NCBI GenBank assembly: GCA_964629635.1
Contig: CAZVQS010000002.1
Location: 507,918-571,917, forward strand
From: YC2-FULL-38-9 sp964629635
Lineage (GTDB): Bacteria; Patescibacteriota; Microgenomatia; UBA1406; GWC2-37-13
DNA length: 64,000 nucleotides
Direction of reading: 5' to 3'
Positions within the stretch are counted from its first letter, which is position 1, and each line of letters begins with the position of its first letter. Position numbers and translations under genes: made by a program. Shown here one piece after another: positions 1-8,054 of the stretch. Below the pieces are notes generated by a model. The model saw only the letters and a program-made list of their open reading frames with translations, made no database searches and had not been told where the DNA came from.

Positions 1-54
1 AACCTCCATCCCGAGCTGATGGCGGAGACTTTCAGCATGAGAAATATCCTTTAG
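1..54 (+). CDS. C-terminal tail of an upstream gene (partial)
   Basis: Frame 1 is open from the window edge to a TAG at 52-54 and gives an 17-residue tail containing HPELMAE and FSMRNIL. The next gene starts at 103, so this would be the end of a gene lying upstream of the window. The fragment is too short to name, and an open frame of this length can occur by chance. Confidence 0.35.
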   Translation, partial: NLHPELMAETFSMRNIL

Positions 55-102
55 CCGGAACCGTCCGTGGGTACACCGGGCGTTGCCGTTGCCATCAATT
101 GT

Positions 103-615
103 ATGATCAAACAAAGTTCCGTCATATTCTCGCAGGACAGCGCCGATACGGGTACCGCTCAGGTTCCCCCTGACGGCAAACAGGACCAGCAAACCGCCGC
201 GGAAAAAGTATCGAAAAAGCTTGACCGCATCGCGGACAGTTCTTCGCGTATCCTGTACGAACTGAGGGCGGTTTTCCCGTTCAATTTTTTCCCAGACGAA
301 ATCGTAATCGACGAAACAAAAGTGACGATTATATCCCACATGTTTTTCAAATCCAAGGAAACGCACAGCGTCATGTATCAGGACATTTTCAATGTGGTTG
401 TGGATGACAGCATCTTTTTCGCTACCATGATCATTGCTGACCGTTTTTTTTCAAAAGTCCCTACCAAAATTACCTACCTGAAAAAGGCTGAAGCGCTGAA
501 AGCCATGCGGATCATCCTCGGCATGATGGTGATATTGAAAGAAAAGGTAAACACCCAGCCCCTTCCCCTTAAGGAACTCCGGGAAAAAGCGGAACGCATA
601 GGGGAGGCGCGGTAA
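103..615 (+). CDS. Conserved hypothetical protein, possibly PH-like
   Basis: About 170 residues. I prefer the ATG at 103 (protein begins MIKQSSVIF) over an in-frame GTG at 67, which would add a 12-residue hydrophobic extension of no clear purpose. The N-terminal third is polar and rich in Q, D and K (KQDQQTAAEKVSKK). The middle (FFPDEIVIDETKVTI, then SVMYQDIFNVVVDD) alternates in a beta-rich way that recalls bacterial PH-like domains, and the end is helical and basic. There is no signal peptide and no clear membrane segment. Function unknown; the PH-like idea is only an impression from the residue pattern. Confidence 0.6.
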   Translation: MIKQSSVIFSQDSADTGTAQVPPDGKQDQQTAAEKVSKKLDRIADSSSRILYELRAVFPFNFFPDEIVIDETKVTIISHMFFKSKETHSVMYQDIFNVVVDDSIFFATMIIADRFFSKVPTKITYLKKAEALKAMRIILGMMVILKEKVNTQPLPLKELREKAERIGEAR

Positions 616-632
616 GAAAATTTAATTTCCTG

Positions 633-1271
633 TTACCCGACTCTCCGCGCACAGGAAGCGCAACCGAGCCACGTGTGCGGATTGCCGTCCCAGCACCAGC
701 CGAGATTCGGCTCCTTTTTCGCGTTGATCCAGATGGCCGGAACCCGCTGGTCGGTGCCGGTCCGTGACGCGGGAAGAGAGAAGCAGTTATTCTTCATAAG
801 AAATTCGGGATAGTGTAAAAGAAGGGCAATGCCTTCGCGAACGGTAAGCGGACTGCGTCCGGCTGATTCGATCTGTTTCAGCGCGTCCCGCGGCGGCAGA
901 TTGATGTTTTCCTTGCCCCGGTCAATATCAACCAGCAGGTAGACAGCACTGTCCGGCAGCCTAACGCTATCGATGGTCCTGAAGCTGTCTGACATAAGCG
1001 GCCGGAGCGCCGTTACACCCTTTTTCCCGTCCTTTTCGATAAGCGCCATCTCCGTTTCCGCACTGATTGCCGGGCTGTTGAAGACGAGGACGAACGGAAG
1101 CGTGCCGTTCTGGATATCAACGCCATAGGACGCCTCTATCAAATTTTCCCTGAGGGGAGCGGTGATATCCATGAATGCGGAATCGGTCATTCGGGCGAGC
1201 TTTGGATATCCTTTTGAGAGATAATTATCCCTCTGGCGGTCAAATTCGCGGATAAAGTCTTGTTTTTGCAT
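633..1271 (-). CDS. DUF5701 family protein
   Basis: A soluble protein of 212 residues. The C-terminal block NLGWCWDGNPHTWLGCASC followed by RR is the recognisable signature of the DUF5701 family, and the PAIWINAKKEPNLGW stretch also fits. Family members of about 200 residues occur in actinobacteria and candidate phyla and have no assigned function. Two Cys near the C-terminus (CASC) could bind a metal, but that is speculation. The gene lies about 45 bases downstream of tRNA-Gly on the same strand and may be co-transcribed with it. The start ATG at 1271 is preceded by an AT-rich TATATA stretch and no Shine-Dalgarno site. Confidence 0.7.
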   Translation of the reverse strand: MQKQDFIREFDRQRDNYLSKGYPKLARMTDSAFMDITAPLRENLIEASYGVDIQNGTLPFVLVFNSPAISAETEMALIEKDGKKGVTALRPLMSDSFRTIDSVRLPDSAVYLLVDIDRGKENINLPPRDALKQIESAGRSPLTVREGIALLLHYPEFLMKNNCFSLPASRTGTDQRVPAIWINAKKEPNLGWCWDGNPHTWLGCASCARRVG

Positions 1272-1316
1272 CTATATATTTGCCGTTTACGTTTGTTGAA
1301 AGGATGGGATGCCGTG

Positions 1317-1388
1317 AGCGGTGGACCGGATTTGAACCGGCAACCTTCTCCTTGGAAGGGAGACATTCTACCGTTGAACTACCACCGC
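1317..1388 (-). tRNA. tRNA-Gly (anticodon UCC)
   Basis: The minus strand folds into a complete cloverleaf. The acceptor stem is GCGGTGG/CCACCGC, the D-arm contains the AGTTCAACGGTAGA core, the anticodon stem TCTCC/GGAGA closes the loop CTTCCAA with anticodon TCC, and the T-arm carries the GGTTCAAATCC core. The discriminator base is T and the CCA end is not encoded. Glycine identity follows from the anticodon. Confidence 0.96.
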
Positions 1389-1536
1389 ATGAAAACGTAC
1401 GTATTATTATACATAATTCTTTCTGCCCATGCCCCGCATTTTTTGAAACAAACGGCCGCCGTAAAGCCAGACGGGCGCATCACCACGGGACAATGGTATT
1501 TACTTATAACCTATAGTATAGTATACTACTACTCTT

Positions 1537-2661
1537 ATGGGCAAACCGGAGGGATTATTCCACAGGTCTGAATTGGCGCACTCCCGTACGATCAACTATG
1601 GCGGAAGGCCCGTTGAATTCAACTGGTATACCCACGAGATAATCGGAAAGGCTTATGAAAACCAGGTCCCCAATGTCGTAAAAGAAGAAGCGGATTACCT
1701 TCCCGTTCACCTTGTCCCGCAGGCTGCCGGTCAGATGCTATCCCAAAGCGACATCATGGAACAGACTAAACACCGCCTGTTTCCCGACGATCCCATTGTC
1801 CTCGGATTTGATGCGATGCATATCCAGATGGGACAAAAAGCGTATATTCTGCTGGGACAGATGAGAGCCGAGGCGGGAACGCGTCCCTTTGCCATACATG
1901 TAGGCAGTAATCCTATCGACTCCCGCTCCGGAGACGAAGCAACACGCGATTTCCACGACCTTTCTTACCTGAGCGACAGGGCGGAGCGCATACTTCCGGA
2001 GTCATTAAAGAAAAAATACCGTTTCCTTAAACCGATGGATCTGGGCGAACCGGTTACTGCCGGGAACGGCCGCTACTCCTGGTTTACCATGCCGTTTATC
2101 GAGGATTACGGAGAACTCAAGGCTCACATCGAAGGAAGCGGGGCGGACGGCGTACGGTTCCTGTATTTCCGCCACTCACTTACCCATGACACTGCAACAA
2201 CCGACGCGAGCAACCGGACCATAAAAAACGCACGGAAACTCCATGAGAAAATACGGGATGCAGCACGCAAATACGGATATCAAAACGCAATCCCGCGCAT
2301 GAAACAGATGCCGGAAGCAAAGATCATTTTCGACCAGATAGAGGATCTTGCGTTGGGGGAAGCCCTCATTTATCTTCTGTCTGAAGGGCACATACCCGCC
2401 GAGCACTATGTCAACGCGGGTGACTGGATGGTGAAATTCGTAAACGACCGTCTGCAGCTTTACCTGATTACGGTCAGGGGAGGCTTCAAAAAACTGGGAA
2501 GCGATAGCGAGTTCGTGCAGGCAATGATGACCCACAAGGAACCTACACAGGACGGCGGACTGCATAACGCTATGTTTCCCCTGTTTTTTGACCAGGAGGA
2601 GAAAGTGCGTTCCGCACTGGCCAAAGCCCGAAAACTCCTGAAACTGGAAGCATCCTCATAA
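1537..2661 (+). CDS. Conserved hypothetical protein, 374 aa
   Basis: A soluble protein with no signal peptide or membrane span and no domain I can name. Visible features are an LGFDAMHIQMGQKAYILLGQMR segment near residue 100, a charged centre rich in His and Arg, and a helical C-terminus with repeated K/A (ALAKARKLLKLEASS). A tandem run of TATAGT/TATAGT/TATACT at 1512-1527 lies just before the ATG at 1537, giving a predicted leader of only a few bases and no Shine-Dalgarno site. The gene stands alone between tRNA-Gly (opposite strand) and a convergent glycosyltransferase. Confidence 0.7.
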   Translation: MGKPEGLFHRSELAHSRTINYGGRPVEFNWYTHEIIGKAYENQVPNVVKEEADYLPVHLVPQAAGQMLSQSDIMEQTKHRLFPDDPIVLGFDAMHIQMGQKAYILLGQMRAEAGTRPFAIHVGSNPIDSRSGDEATRDFHDLSYLSDRAERILPESLKKKYRFLKPMDLGEPVTAGNGRYSWFTMPFIEDYGELKAHIEGSGADGVRFLYFRHSLTHDTATTDASNRTIKNARKLHEKIRDAARKYGYQNAIPRMKQMPEAKIIFDQIEDLALGEALIYLLSEGHIPAEHYVNAGDWMVKFVNDRLQLYLITVRGGFKKLGSDSEFVQAMMTHKEPTQDGGLHNAMFPLFFDQEEKVRSALAKARKLLKLEASS

Positions 2662-2706
2662 AAGAGCACCGGAATAAAGAAGCCTTACCCATTGCCTTCA
2701 ATTGGA

Positions 2707-4251
2707 TTATCGCGGTTTTGCGACCGAATAATTCTTGTACCGATACAGCACGAATCCCTGCTCGAAATATTCCTCATCGCTGTTTTTGAATACATAAATC
2801 CTATCCCGGACAAGCTTATTCTTATCTATACCCATCCGGTATCTGCCGAACGACAATGCGCCGCGGAACTGCACCTTAGGATCGGCAAAACGCACGGTTT
2901 TCAGGAACAAGTCCGGAGGCACCTTGTCGTAAAACAAAACGTAAATATAAGCCATGTTCGCTTTGTCCGTTACGGTGACGGGACCGTTTTTAGACAGTGA
3001 TGACGCTTTCTGGATCGCCTCGCCCAGCGAATACGCGAAAGACGGCCCGATAAACTCGGGGTATTCCCTGAAATAAAACCGCGAAAAACTGAAAAACGAG
3101 TACAGATAGAAAACGACCACCGCCAGGAAAAACAGCCGGACCTTTTTGAGGAGGGAATAGCAGGCAAGCGTCGTCATGAAAACAACGGGCAGAAATACGA
3201 TACCCGCCCTGTTCATATTGAAGAGCGTCAGAAAACAGAGCAAGAGCGATACCGTAACCCATACGAACCACCATCCCAGCCTGACGTTATTTTTCATCCC
3301 CAAAAAGAAACCGTACATAAGGAGGGGTGCCGCGAACATGTATCCGTAGCCGTAAGGCGCAATGCTGTTCCAAACCAGACCATCGGTTCCCTGTATGAAG
3401 AAAAACTGGAATACATGATATGCGTTATTCAGTATCAGGACTAATGCACCGGGCTGCAGGGGCAGGAAAAGCTCAGAAAAACGGGCTCCGTTCACCAGAC
3501 GCGGCACCGTCAGGAACCCCATCCGTATCGTGTCCAGTCCCAAAACGTTTACCGCAAGGAACAGCAGGTAGGGGAAAAACAGGACAAAGAAAAGTACAAG
3601 GCTTGTCCCGATGGCTTTCTTCCCCGCAAACCGGGCCCGCCATATCCAAATAGAAGTCCAGAACACGAACAAGGGTATGAAGAAAAACGCGGGGGAATAA
3701 GAATACAAGGCCAGCGCAAAACAGGAATAAGCGGCATACATGAAAACCGGCCTGTTTTTTGAATACACGAGAAGCGTGAAGCCCGCCATAAAAACGAGGG
3801 GGAACAGGTTCGCTTCGAAACCCCATCGTGCGCCCATGATGTGCCACGGGTTAACGGCAAGCAGAAACAAGCCGACCAGCCCAGCCCGGGGGTGCACTGT
3901 TTTCCTGACAACAAGATAAAACAGCAGCAGGGTAATACAGCTCAGCAGTGCATTCGGCAGCCGTATGGCCAAAGGCGTCAAACCGAAAAGAAAAATGAAA
4001 GGCATTGACAGTACGGAATACAATACGCTTTGGCCCACCCCCCACGACACCAGATACATGGGATTATTCATGCCGTTGCGGTCAATTCCGTAATTGAGAA
4101 GTGCCCATGCGTCGTATCCCGCGGCTGCTTCGTCCTGGTTCAGTCCGGGAGGATTAATGCCGAGATTCCACACTCTTACAAGTATCCCGACAAACAGGAT
4201 GAGCAACAATAAAACGATACGGTAGTTTATGGAATACTTGCCTTGTAACAT
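2707..4251 (-). CDS. PMT/ArnT-type membrane glycosyltransferase (GT39/GT83-like)
   Basis: 514 residues with about a dozen hydrophobic segments. After the first membrane helix the NQDEAAAGYDAW motif (D40-E41) matches the catalytic Asp-Glu of the first extracytoplasmic loop in GT-C enzymes such as PMT and ArnT, which move a sugar from a polyprenyl-phosphate donor to lipid or protein. LNPWHIMGARWGFEAN-like residues near 135-150 (here VNPWHIMGARWGFEAN) are also typical of this group. The C-terminus is a soluble outside domain of about 100 residues. Acceptor and sugar cannot be read from sequence. It is a lone gene, divergent from 4386, and belongs functionally with the envelope genes at 5.9-23 kb. 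Confidence 0.8.
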   Translation of the reverse strand: MLQGKYSINYRIVLLLLILFVGILVRVWNLGINPPGLNQDEAAAGYDAWALLNYGIDRNGMNNPMYLVSWGVGQSVLYSVLSMPFIFLFGLTPLAIRLPNALLSCITLLLFYLVVRKTVHPRAGLVGLFLLAVNPWHIMGARWGFEANLFPLVFMAGFTLLVYSKNRPVFMYAAYSCFALALYSYSPAFFFIPLFVFWTSIWIWRARFAGKKAIGTSLVLFFVLFFPYLLFLAVNVLGLDTIRMGFLTVPRLVNGARFSELFLPLQPGALVLILNNAYHVFQFFFIQGTDGLVWNSIAPYGYGYMFAAPLLMYGFFLGMKNNVRLGWWFVWVTVSLLLCFLTLFNMNRAGIVFLPVVFMTTLACYSLLKKVRLFFLAVVVFYLYSFFSFSRFYFREYPEFIGPSFAYSLGEAIQKASSLSKNGPVTVTDKANMAYIYVLFYDKVPPDLFLKTVRFADPKVQFRGALSFGRYRMGIDKNKLVRDRIYVFKNSDEEYFEQGFVLYRYKNYSVAKPR

Positions 4252-4385
4252 CCTTGTGATACAAGTATTCTATACCCGCCGATTGCTTAATGGAAGCGTG
4301 TTCTCGCTTCCGGTGAAATAAAACCCTTACCGTTCTTTCATGCGATTCCCATACCGCCTCACTGACGGTCAATGGACAATAACGT

Positions 4386-4604
4386 ATGCCAGAACGCGGA
4401 GAACGCACAATACAGGCACCCGTCGAATTCGTATGGAGACATCCGGAAAACAACTGCATCATGCGCCAGTACCAGCCCATTATCAAAAGAACCGTCACCG
4501 GAATAGGGACCAATGCTGACGAAGCGCGGACAAATGCACGGATACTGGCGGAAAATTCGCCTGAGATCTGCGAAGGGTGCAGACAAAACTACGCGCTCCA
4601 ATGA
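4386..4604 (+). CDS. Small hypothetical Cys-containing protein, 72 aa
   Basis: A small polar open frame with three cysteines: one in NNCIM and a CEGC pair near the C-terminus, which could hold a metal. There is no Shine-Dalgarno site. A weak GACAAT box lies five bases before the ATG, in keeping with the leaderless style of the region. The gene is divergent from the glycosyltransferase that starts at 4251. I cannot assign a family, and coding status is moderately supported only. Confidence 0.45.
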   Translation: MPERGERTIQAPVEFVWRHPENNCIMRQYQPIIKRTVTGIGTNADEARTNARILAENSPEICEGCRQNYALQ

Positions 4605-4780
4605 CTGTCCTCTCTCCTGTCCGCAATATCCATTACGGAAATGAGGGAAGACGGGGGTGTGGAATGTTTGGGAATAAGGTTTGGCGGAAAATGCCAAAGA
4701 GGTCGGCAGAGCCGGCCTCAACCTCATGCCGTTCACATCTCACACCCTCGTCAAGCCCGGGTGATTACTTAACCTCCTTT
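4605..4780. other. Intergenic region with two hairpins
   Basis: There is no gene. Two inverted repeats are visible: TTTGGC/GCCAAA near 4680-4699 and GGTCGGC-AGA-GCCGGCC near 4700-4720. They sit downstream of the minus-strand gene ending at 4781 and could mark its transcript end, although neither is followed by a clear T-run. Confidence 0.35.
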
Positions 4781-5314
4781 CTAGCGGATCTGCTTGAAGT
4801 AGAATTGAACCTCGGGCGATGTGCAGTACACCGACATACTGGTACCTGCCGCGATCGCCGTGCCGTCAGTGCACTGCAGGTCCGTGGTCGGATCGCCAAA
4901 CTCATTGCGATTCCTGCACGTGCACCCCGAGGGATTGACCGTTGTCCAGTAGGTCATGTCCGCCATCAGCGCCACCGTAGGCGTAACAGCTTCGCCCGGC
5001 ACAGGCTGAAAAGGCGTTTGAGTAGCGTCACTTACCGTCTGAACCGCAGCAGGTACAGGCTGTCCGCCGGGCAGCACCAGGTGGAACGTCTGTCCTTGGA
5101 ACGGTTCGGGTTCAGCGAACGTGCACTGCTGCACCCCTTGGATCGGTACGCAGTGCTCTTCGAACTGCGCATTCCAGTGGGGTGGCTCAGCGGGTTCAAC
5201 CTGCTGGACTAGGGGTTCAACACTGTCCCTATGCGTCCAGAGATAGTAGCCAACCGCAAATACGGCTACCAGGAACCCGAAAATTCCGAGTCCCAATAGA
5301 AACTTGCCTTTCAT
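4781..5314 (-). CDS. Membrane-anchored secreted protein with paired cysteines
   Basis: 177 residues from the ATG at 5314, chosen because a Shine-Dalgarno AAAGGAG lies just upstream; a longer frame to 5335 has none. An N-terminal hydrophobic helix (LLGLGIFGFLVAVFAVGYYLW) anchors the protein. The rest is extracytoplasmic, rich in Pro, Gln and Thr, with six cysteines in pairs (HCVPIQGVQQC, GCTC, DLQC, VYC) that could form disulfides. The composition and size resemble the small lipoproteins at 52.9-55.1 kb. The predicted mRNA leader is about 500 bases long and carries strong hairpins, unlike most genes here. Function unknown. Confidence 0.7.
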   Translation of the reverse strand: MKGKFLLGLGIFGFLVAVFAVGYYLWTHRDSVEPLVQQVEPAEPPHWNAQFEEHCVPIQGVQQCTFAEPEPFQGQTFHLVLPGGQPVPAAVQTVSDATQTPFQPVPGEAVTPTVALMADMTYWTTVNPSGCTCRNRNEFGDPTTDLQCTDGTAIAAGTSMSVYCTSPEVQFYFKQIR

Positions 5315-5427
5315 TGTCGTTCTCCTTTCAGACACTTGTCTCAGTTCTTCTAGCAGCCCAATGCTGCGGGATAGAATTCAGATATTTGGGTTTGTTTTAT
5401 CTAAGGGGCTGAGAACTCCCTTTTTTG

Positions 5428-5491
5428 CCATCACCTCCTGTTGATGGTTTTGCGGTCTGGAGAGAATTTTTTCTCCCCACAACGCAAAACC
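5428..5491 (-). promoter_or_regulatory. Structured leader with hairpin and loop-exposed SD-like core
   Basis: In the leader of the 5314 gene, arms GGTTTTGCG/CGCAAAACC (9 pairs) enclose an inner GAGAA-TTTT-TTCTC stem. Immediately 3' on the transcript, CCATCA/TGATGG encloses a loop with AGGAGG. The two stems share two bases, so they compete. This has the layout of an attenuator or riboswitch expression platform, though no ligand-binding family is recognised. Confidence 0.5.
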
Positions 5492-5813
5492 AGCGTTATT
5501 AGGATATGCGGCAATCATTCGAAAAGAAGTGAAGTAATTCCGGGTTGTTAATGTGCGGTAACCGACTCCACTGATATCCGTGCATCCGGACACCGGAATC
5601 CCGTTACGTGATTCCGCGTCTACTTAAGTACGGTTGCAAAATCCGTACCGTTCGACGGAGAACTGCGGGTTTGACCCCACAGACAAAAAGGCTACGAGCC
5701 GTTATGTCCCTGAAGTTAAACCCGATTAGGATTAAAACCGTTATAAACCACCGTAGCAATTGTGCAATATGGAGCCTCGGAAAGAAAATATTTGACACAT
5801 TTAGATATATTTA
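5492..5813. other. Long non-coding leader region, further hairpins
   Basis: I see no convincing gene. On the minus strand further stems are visible, such as CGGAATC/GATTCCG and GTACGG/CCGTAC near 5600-5650. A 12-base string CTTCTTTTCGAA near 5520 also occurs in the trailers of the lipoprotein array at 53.5 and 54.4 kb. Two short minus-strand frames exist but lack starts and coding character. Confidence 0.4.
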
Positions 5814-5846
5814 TATACATATTGAGTGTGTATGACTTATAGTATA
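5814..5846 (-). promoter_or_regulatory. Promoter with imperfect palindrome at the predicted start site
   Basis: On the minus strand a TATACT box at 5846-5841 predicts transcription starting near 5835, about 520 bases before the gene at 5314. An imperfect inverted repeat (TATACATAT against GTGTGTAT) begins right at that point. It shares the 11-base string TATACATATTG with the perfect palindrome at 28197-28217, which sits at the same place relative to its own promoter. Confidence 0.45.
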
Positions 5847-5879
5847 GCAAATAACTCCGTATTTCGCAAGAACGGAGCC

Positions 5880-8054
5880 TTAGAGCAGCTTAAGTGATTG
5901 CCTGAGGTGGAGAAGGGGGTCGTATTGTACGGTAAGCGTTCCCGACGATGTGATGGGGACAAGTACGACAAAATCTTCTGTTTTTATATTAATATCCTTT
6001 CCGTTTATGGATGCCTTGAAACCTTCCGGGTTTATGATAATCCTTATACTCTTACCGACGTCATTCTGAGAGAGGTTGAATTCGACCCGGTTCGGATCGA
6101 GATAGGATGGTTTAAACGGTACGACGGTTTTATCGTCTACCAATGAGTATATCGCCGGGGCTGTTTTGTTTTCGTAGACATATATGCCGTTATTCTCCGT
6201 TAAAAGGGCATATTTTTGTAGAGGTCTTTCTGTCAGAAAATATCTAACTCCCAGGTGTTCCCATCTGTCATCGTTTAAAGTTATCCGCGATGTCTCAATT
6301 CCGTTGATATCTAAACCTATCTCACTCTCGCCAAACAAGGAATTGCGCTGAATTATGTAGTTATAGACGGTTCGGTAATCGGAAGATGGTTCTTTGAAGT
6401 ATTCTGCGATCCTCCGTGTAACGAAAGTATTGTAGCCTTGAATTGCGTTTATGTCAGCCGTCATGCCCCAGCTTGAAGGGTAAAAGGAGAAAATAGTGCT
6501 CAGCCAACTGAAAGATTTCTGTTCTTCGTTAGTAAACATCGTGGGCTCTTTGGAAAAAGGAGGGCGGAACAGCACTTCGGACATATAATTGTGAAATCCA
6601 AAATAGGGAATGACGTCCGCACCGGTTTGAACGCGATACAAACGTCTATCGATATTCGCGGGGAGAGGCTTCGCATGAGTCAAAACCCGCGATGGAATAA
6701 AATAATTATGGTAATAATTGACGAAAATACCTTCCACAATGATGAACGCTAAAAGAAGGAACAAAGCTATCTTTTTTCGATTTGTAGCTATTAATGCGAC
6801 TGCAAACAACAGAATGAAAGACAGGAAATTCAATCCGATTATCCATCCGATGGCCCCGACCGTCGGTGGATCATAAAAAAGGGAAGGCTGCTTTTTAACC
6901 AAACGATAGAGAAAACCGAAAAAAATCGAGAATATTGGAGTCGCAAAAAAGATAAAAGAAACTACGCTCAATATTACGCCTGCGAATAACAAGCGTTTAT
7001 CCAGCCTCGTGAACGCTTTGACAAGCAAATCTGTATTTTGCGCGATAAGAATGAGACCGAGAATATGGATGACGATAAAGCTCTGCGCTGCACCCCTGAA
7101 GAACGGGAAATTTATAAGGCCAAGCGTTGCTGCCATAAATACTGCAAAAACAGCCAGCAGCGCAAACCCCGCTTTCCTTATTATAAGCAAGTATATAAGC
7201 GCCGGAACAAACAGGGATGAAATAAGTATGACGAAAATCGGACCAACATTCCATTTTGATCCGTTCAGGACAAACCCGAAAAAGAGAGGAAACACAAGCT
7301 GCAAAAGCTGGAAGGGATGAAGCGGACCCATCGCAGTGTAGTTCTTGTGGGTTGTCAGGCGTGTTGAGGACAATACGATCGGAAGGGACATCAGGTAAAA
7401 CCAGCTCGTAATCAGCGCAAGCAGGAAAAAGTTAACTATCAATCGTTTGAACGAAATACGGAAAAATAACCATCCTATGAGAAATGCGATTATGTATCCA
7501 TAAAAAACGAATTGGATATGTCCGGAGATTGTCATGAAGAATCCGGTGACGAGCATGACAGGACTTATCTGCCGGTCTTTTAATGTCAGCATTCCAAACG
7601 CGAACAAACCGTAATGCGCGATTACCAGCGATATTGCGGGGTTGTTGGTCCGCCAGAAACCGCTTCCCGAAAAGAAAAGAACAAGCGTTATCATGAAAGC
7701 GACAAGATCATTCCTCGAAAAGGTCCTAAACAATAAAAAAAATCCGAACAGAAAAAGAAAAGTCGTTGTTCCACTCCATAACGCAAATGAAACAGGATAA
7801 GGAAACAAGAAAAACAGGTTGAACGGATGAAGGTGCCCCATGCCCGGATCAAACAGGAACGGGATACCGGCGTACAAATAGGGATTATATAATGGGACTA
7901 CCCCTGTCAAAAGCCATTTGCCAAGATAAATTTTTTGAGAAATAAATAAGATGATTGTGTCTGTGGACAAATTCACATAACACAAGTAAAAGAAGAATGC
8001 CGATATACTTATCAGTAAAATACCCGCAAGACTAAGTACGGTAGATTTTTTCAT
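5880..8054 (-). CDS. YfhO-like polytopic membrane protein
   Basis: 724 residues with about 12-13 hydrophobic segments over the first 480, then a soluble domain of about 240 residues. The early loop LYNPYLYAGIPFLFDPGMGHLHP is typical of YfhO/GT-C proteins, where a loop of this kind follows the first helix. YfhO in Bacillus is linked to glycosylation of lipoteichoic acid. The start codon overlaps the stop of the upstream PMT-like gene (ATGA at 8051-8054), so the two are translationally coupled and probably act in the same surface glycosylation path. The GC content is lower than in neighbours such as 10316-11056. Confidence 0.75.
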   Translation of the reverse strand: MKKSTVLSLAGILLISISAFFFYLCYVNLSTDTIILFISQKIYLGKWLLTGVVPLYNPYLYAGIPFLFDPGMGHLHPFNLFFLFPYPVSFALWSGTTTFLFLFGFFLLFRTFSRNDLVAFMITLVLFFSGSGFWRTNNPAISLVIAHYGLFAFGMLTLKDRQISPVMLVTGFFMTISGHIQFVFYGYIIAFLIGWLFFRISFKRLIVNFFLLALITSWFYLMSLPIVLSSTRLTTHKNYTAMGPLHPFQLLQLVFPLFFGFVLNGSKWNVGPIFVILISSLFVPALIYLLIIRKAGFALLAVFAVFMAATLGLINFPFFRGAAQSFIVIHILGLILIAQNTDLLVKAFTRLDKRLLFAGVILSVVSFIFFATPIFSIFFGFLYRLVKKQPSLFYDPPTVGAIGWIIGLNFLSFILLFAVALIATNRKKIALFLLLAFIIVEGIFVNYYHNYFIPSRVLTHAKPLPANIDRRLYRVQTGADVIPYFGFHNYMSEVLFRPPFSKEPTMFTNEEQKSFSWLSTIFSFYPSSWGMTADINAIQGYNTFVTRRIAEYFKEPSSDYRTVYNYIIQRNSLFGESEIGLDINGIETSRITLNDDRWEHLGVRYFLTERPLQKYALLTENNGIYVYENKTAPAIYSLVDDKTVVPFKPSYLDPNRVEFNLSQNDVGKSIRIIINPEGFKASINGKDINIKTEDFVVLVPITSSGTLTVQYDPLLHLRQSLKLL

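Noticed and set aside
1260..1571. Plus-strand frame of about 100 codons
   Set aside because: It runs through the reverse complement of tRNA-Gly and the next gene's promoter, so it cannot be a real gene.
5378..5798. Two minus-strand frames of 64 and 71 codons in the long leader
   Set aside because: No start with a Shine-Dalgarno site at useful spacing and no coding character; the AGGAGG in this region is only two bases from an ATG and sits in a hairpin loop.
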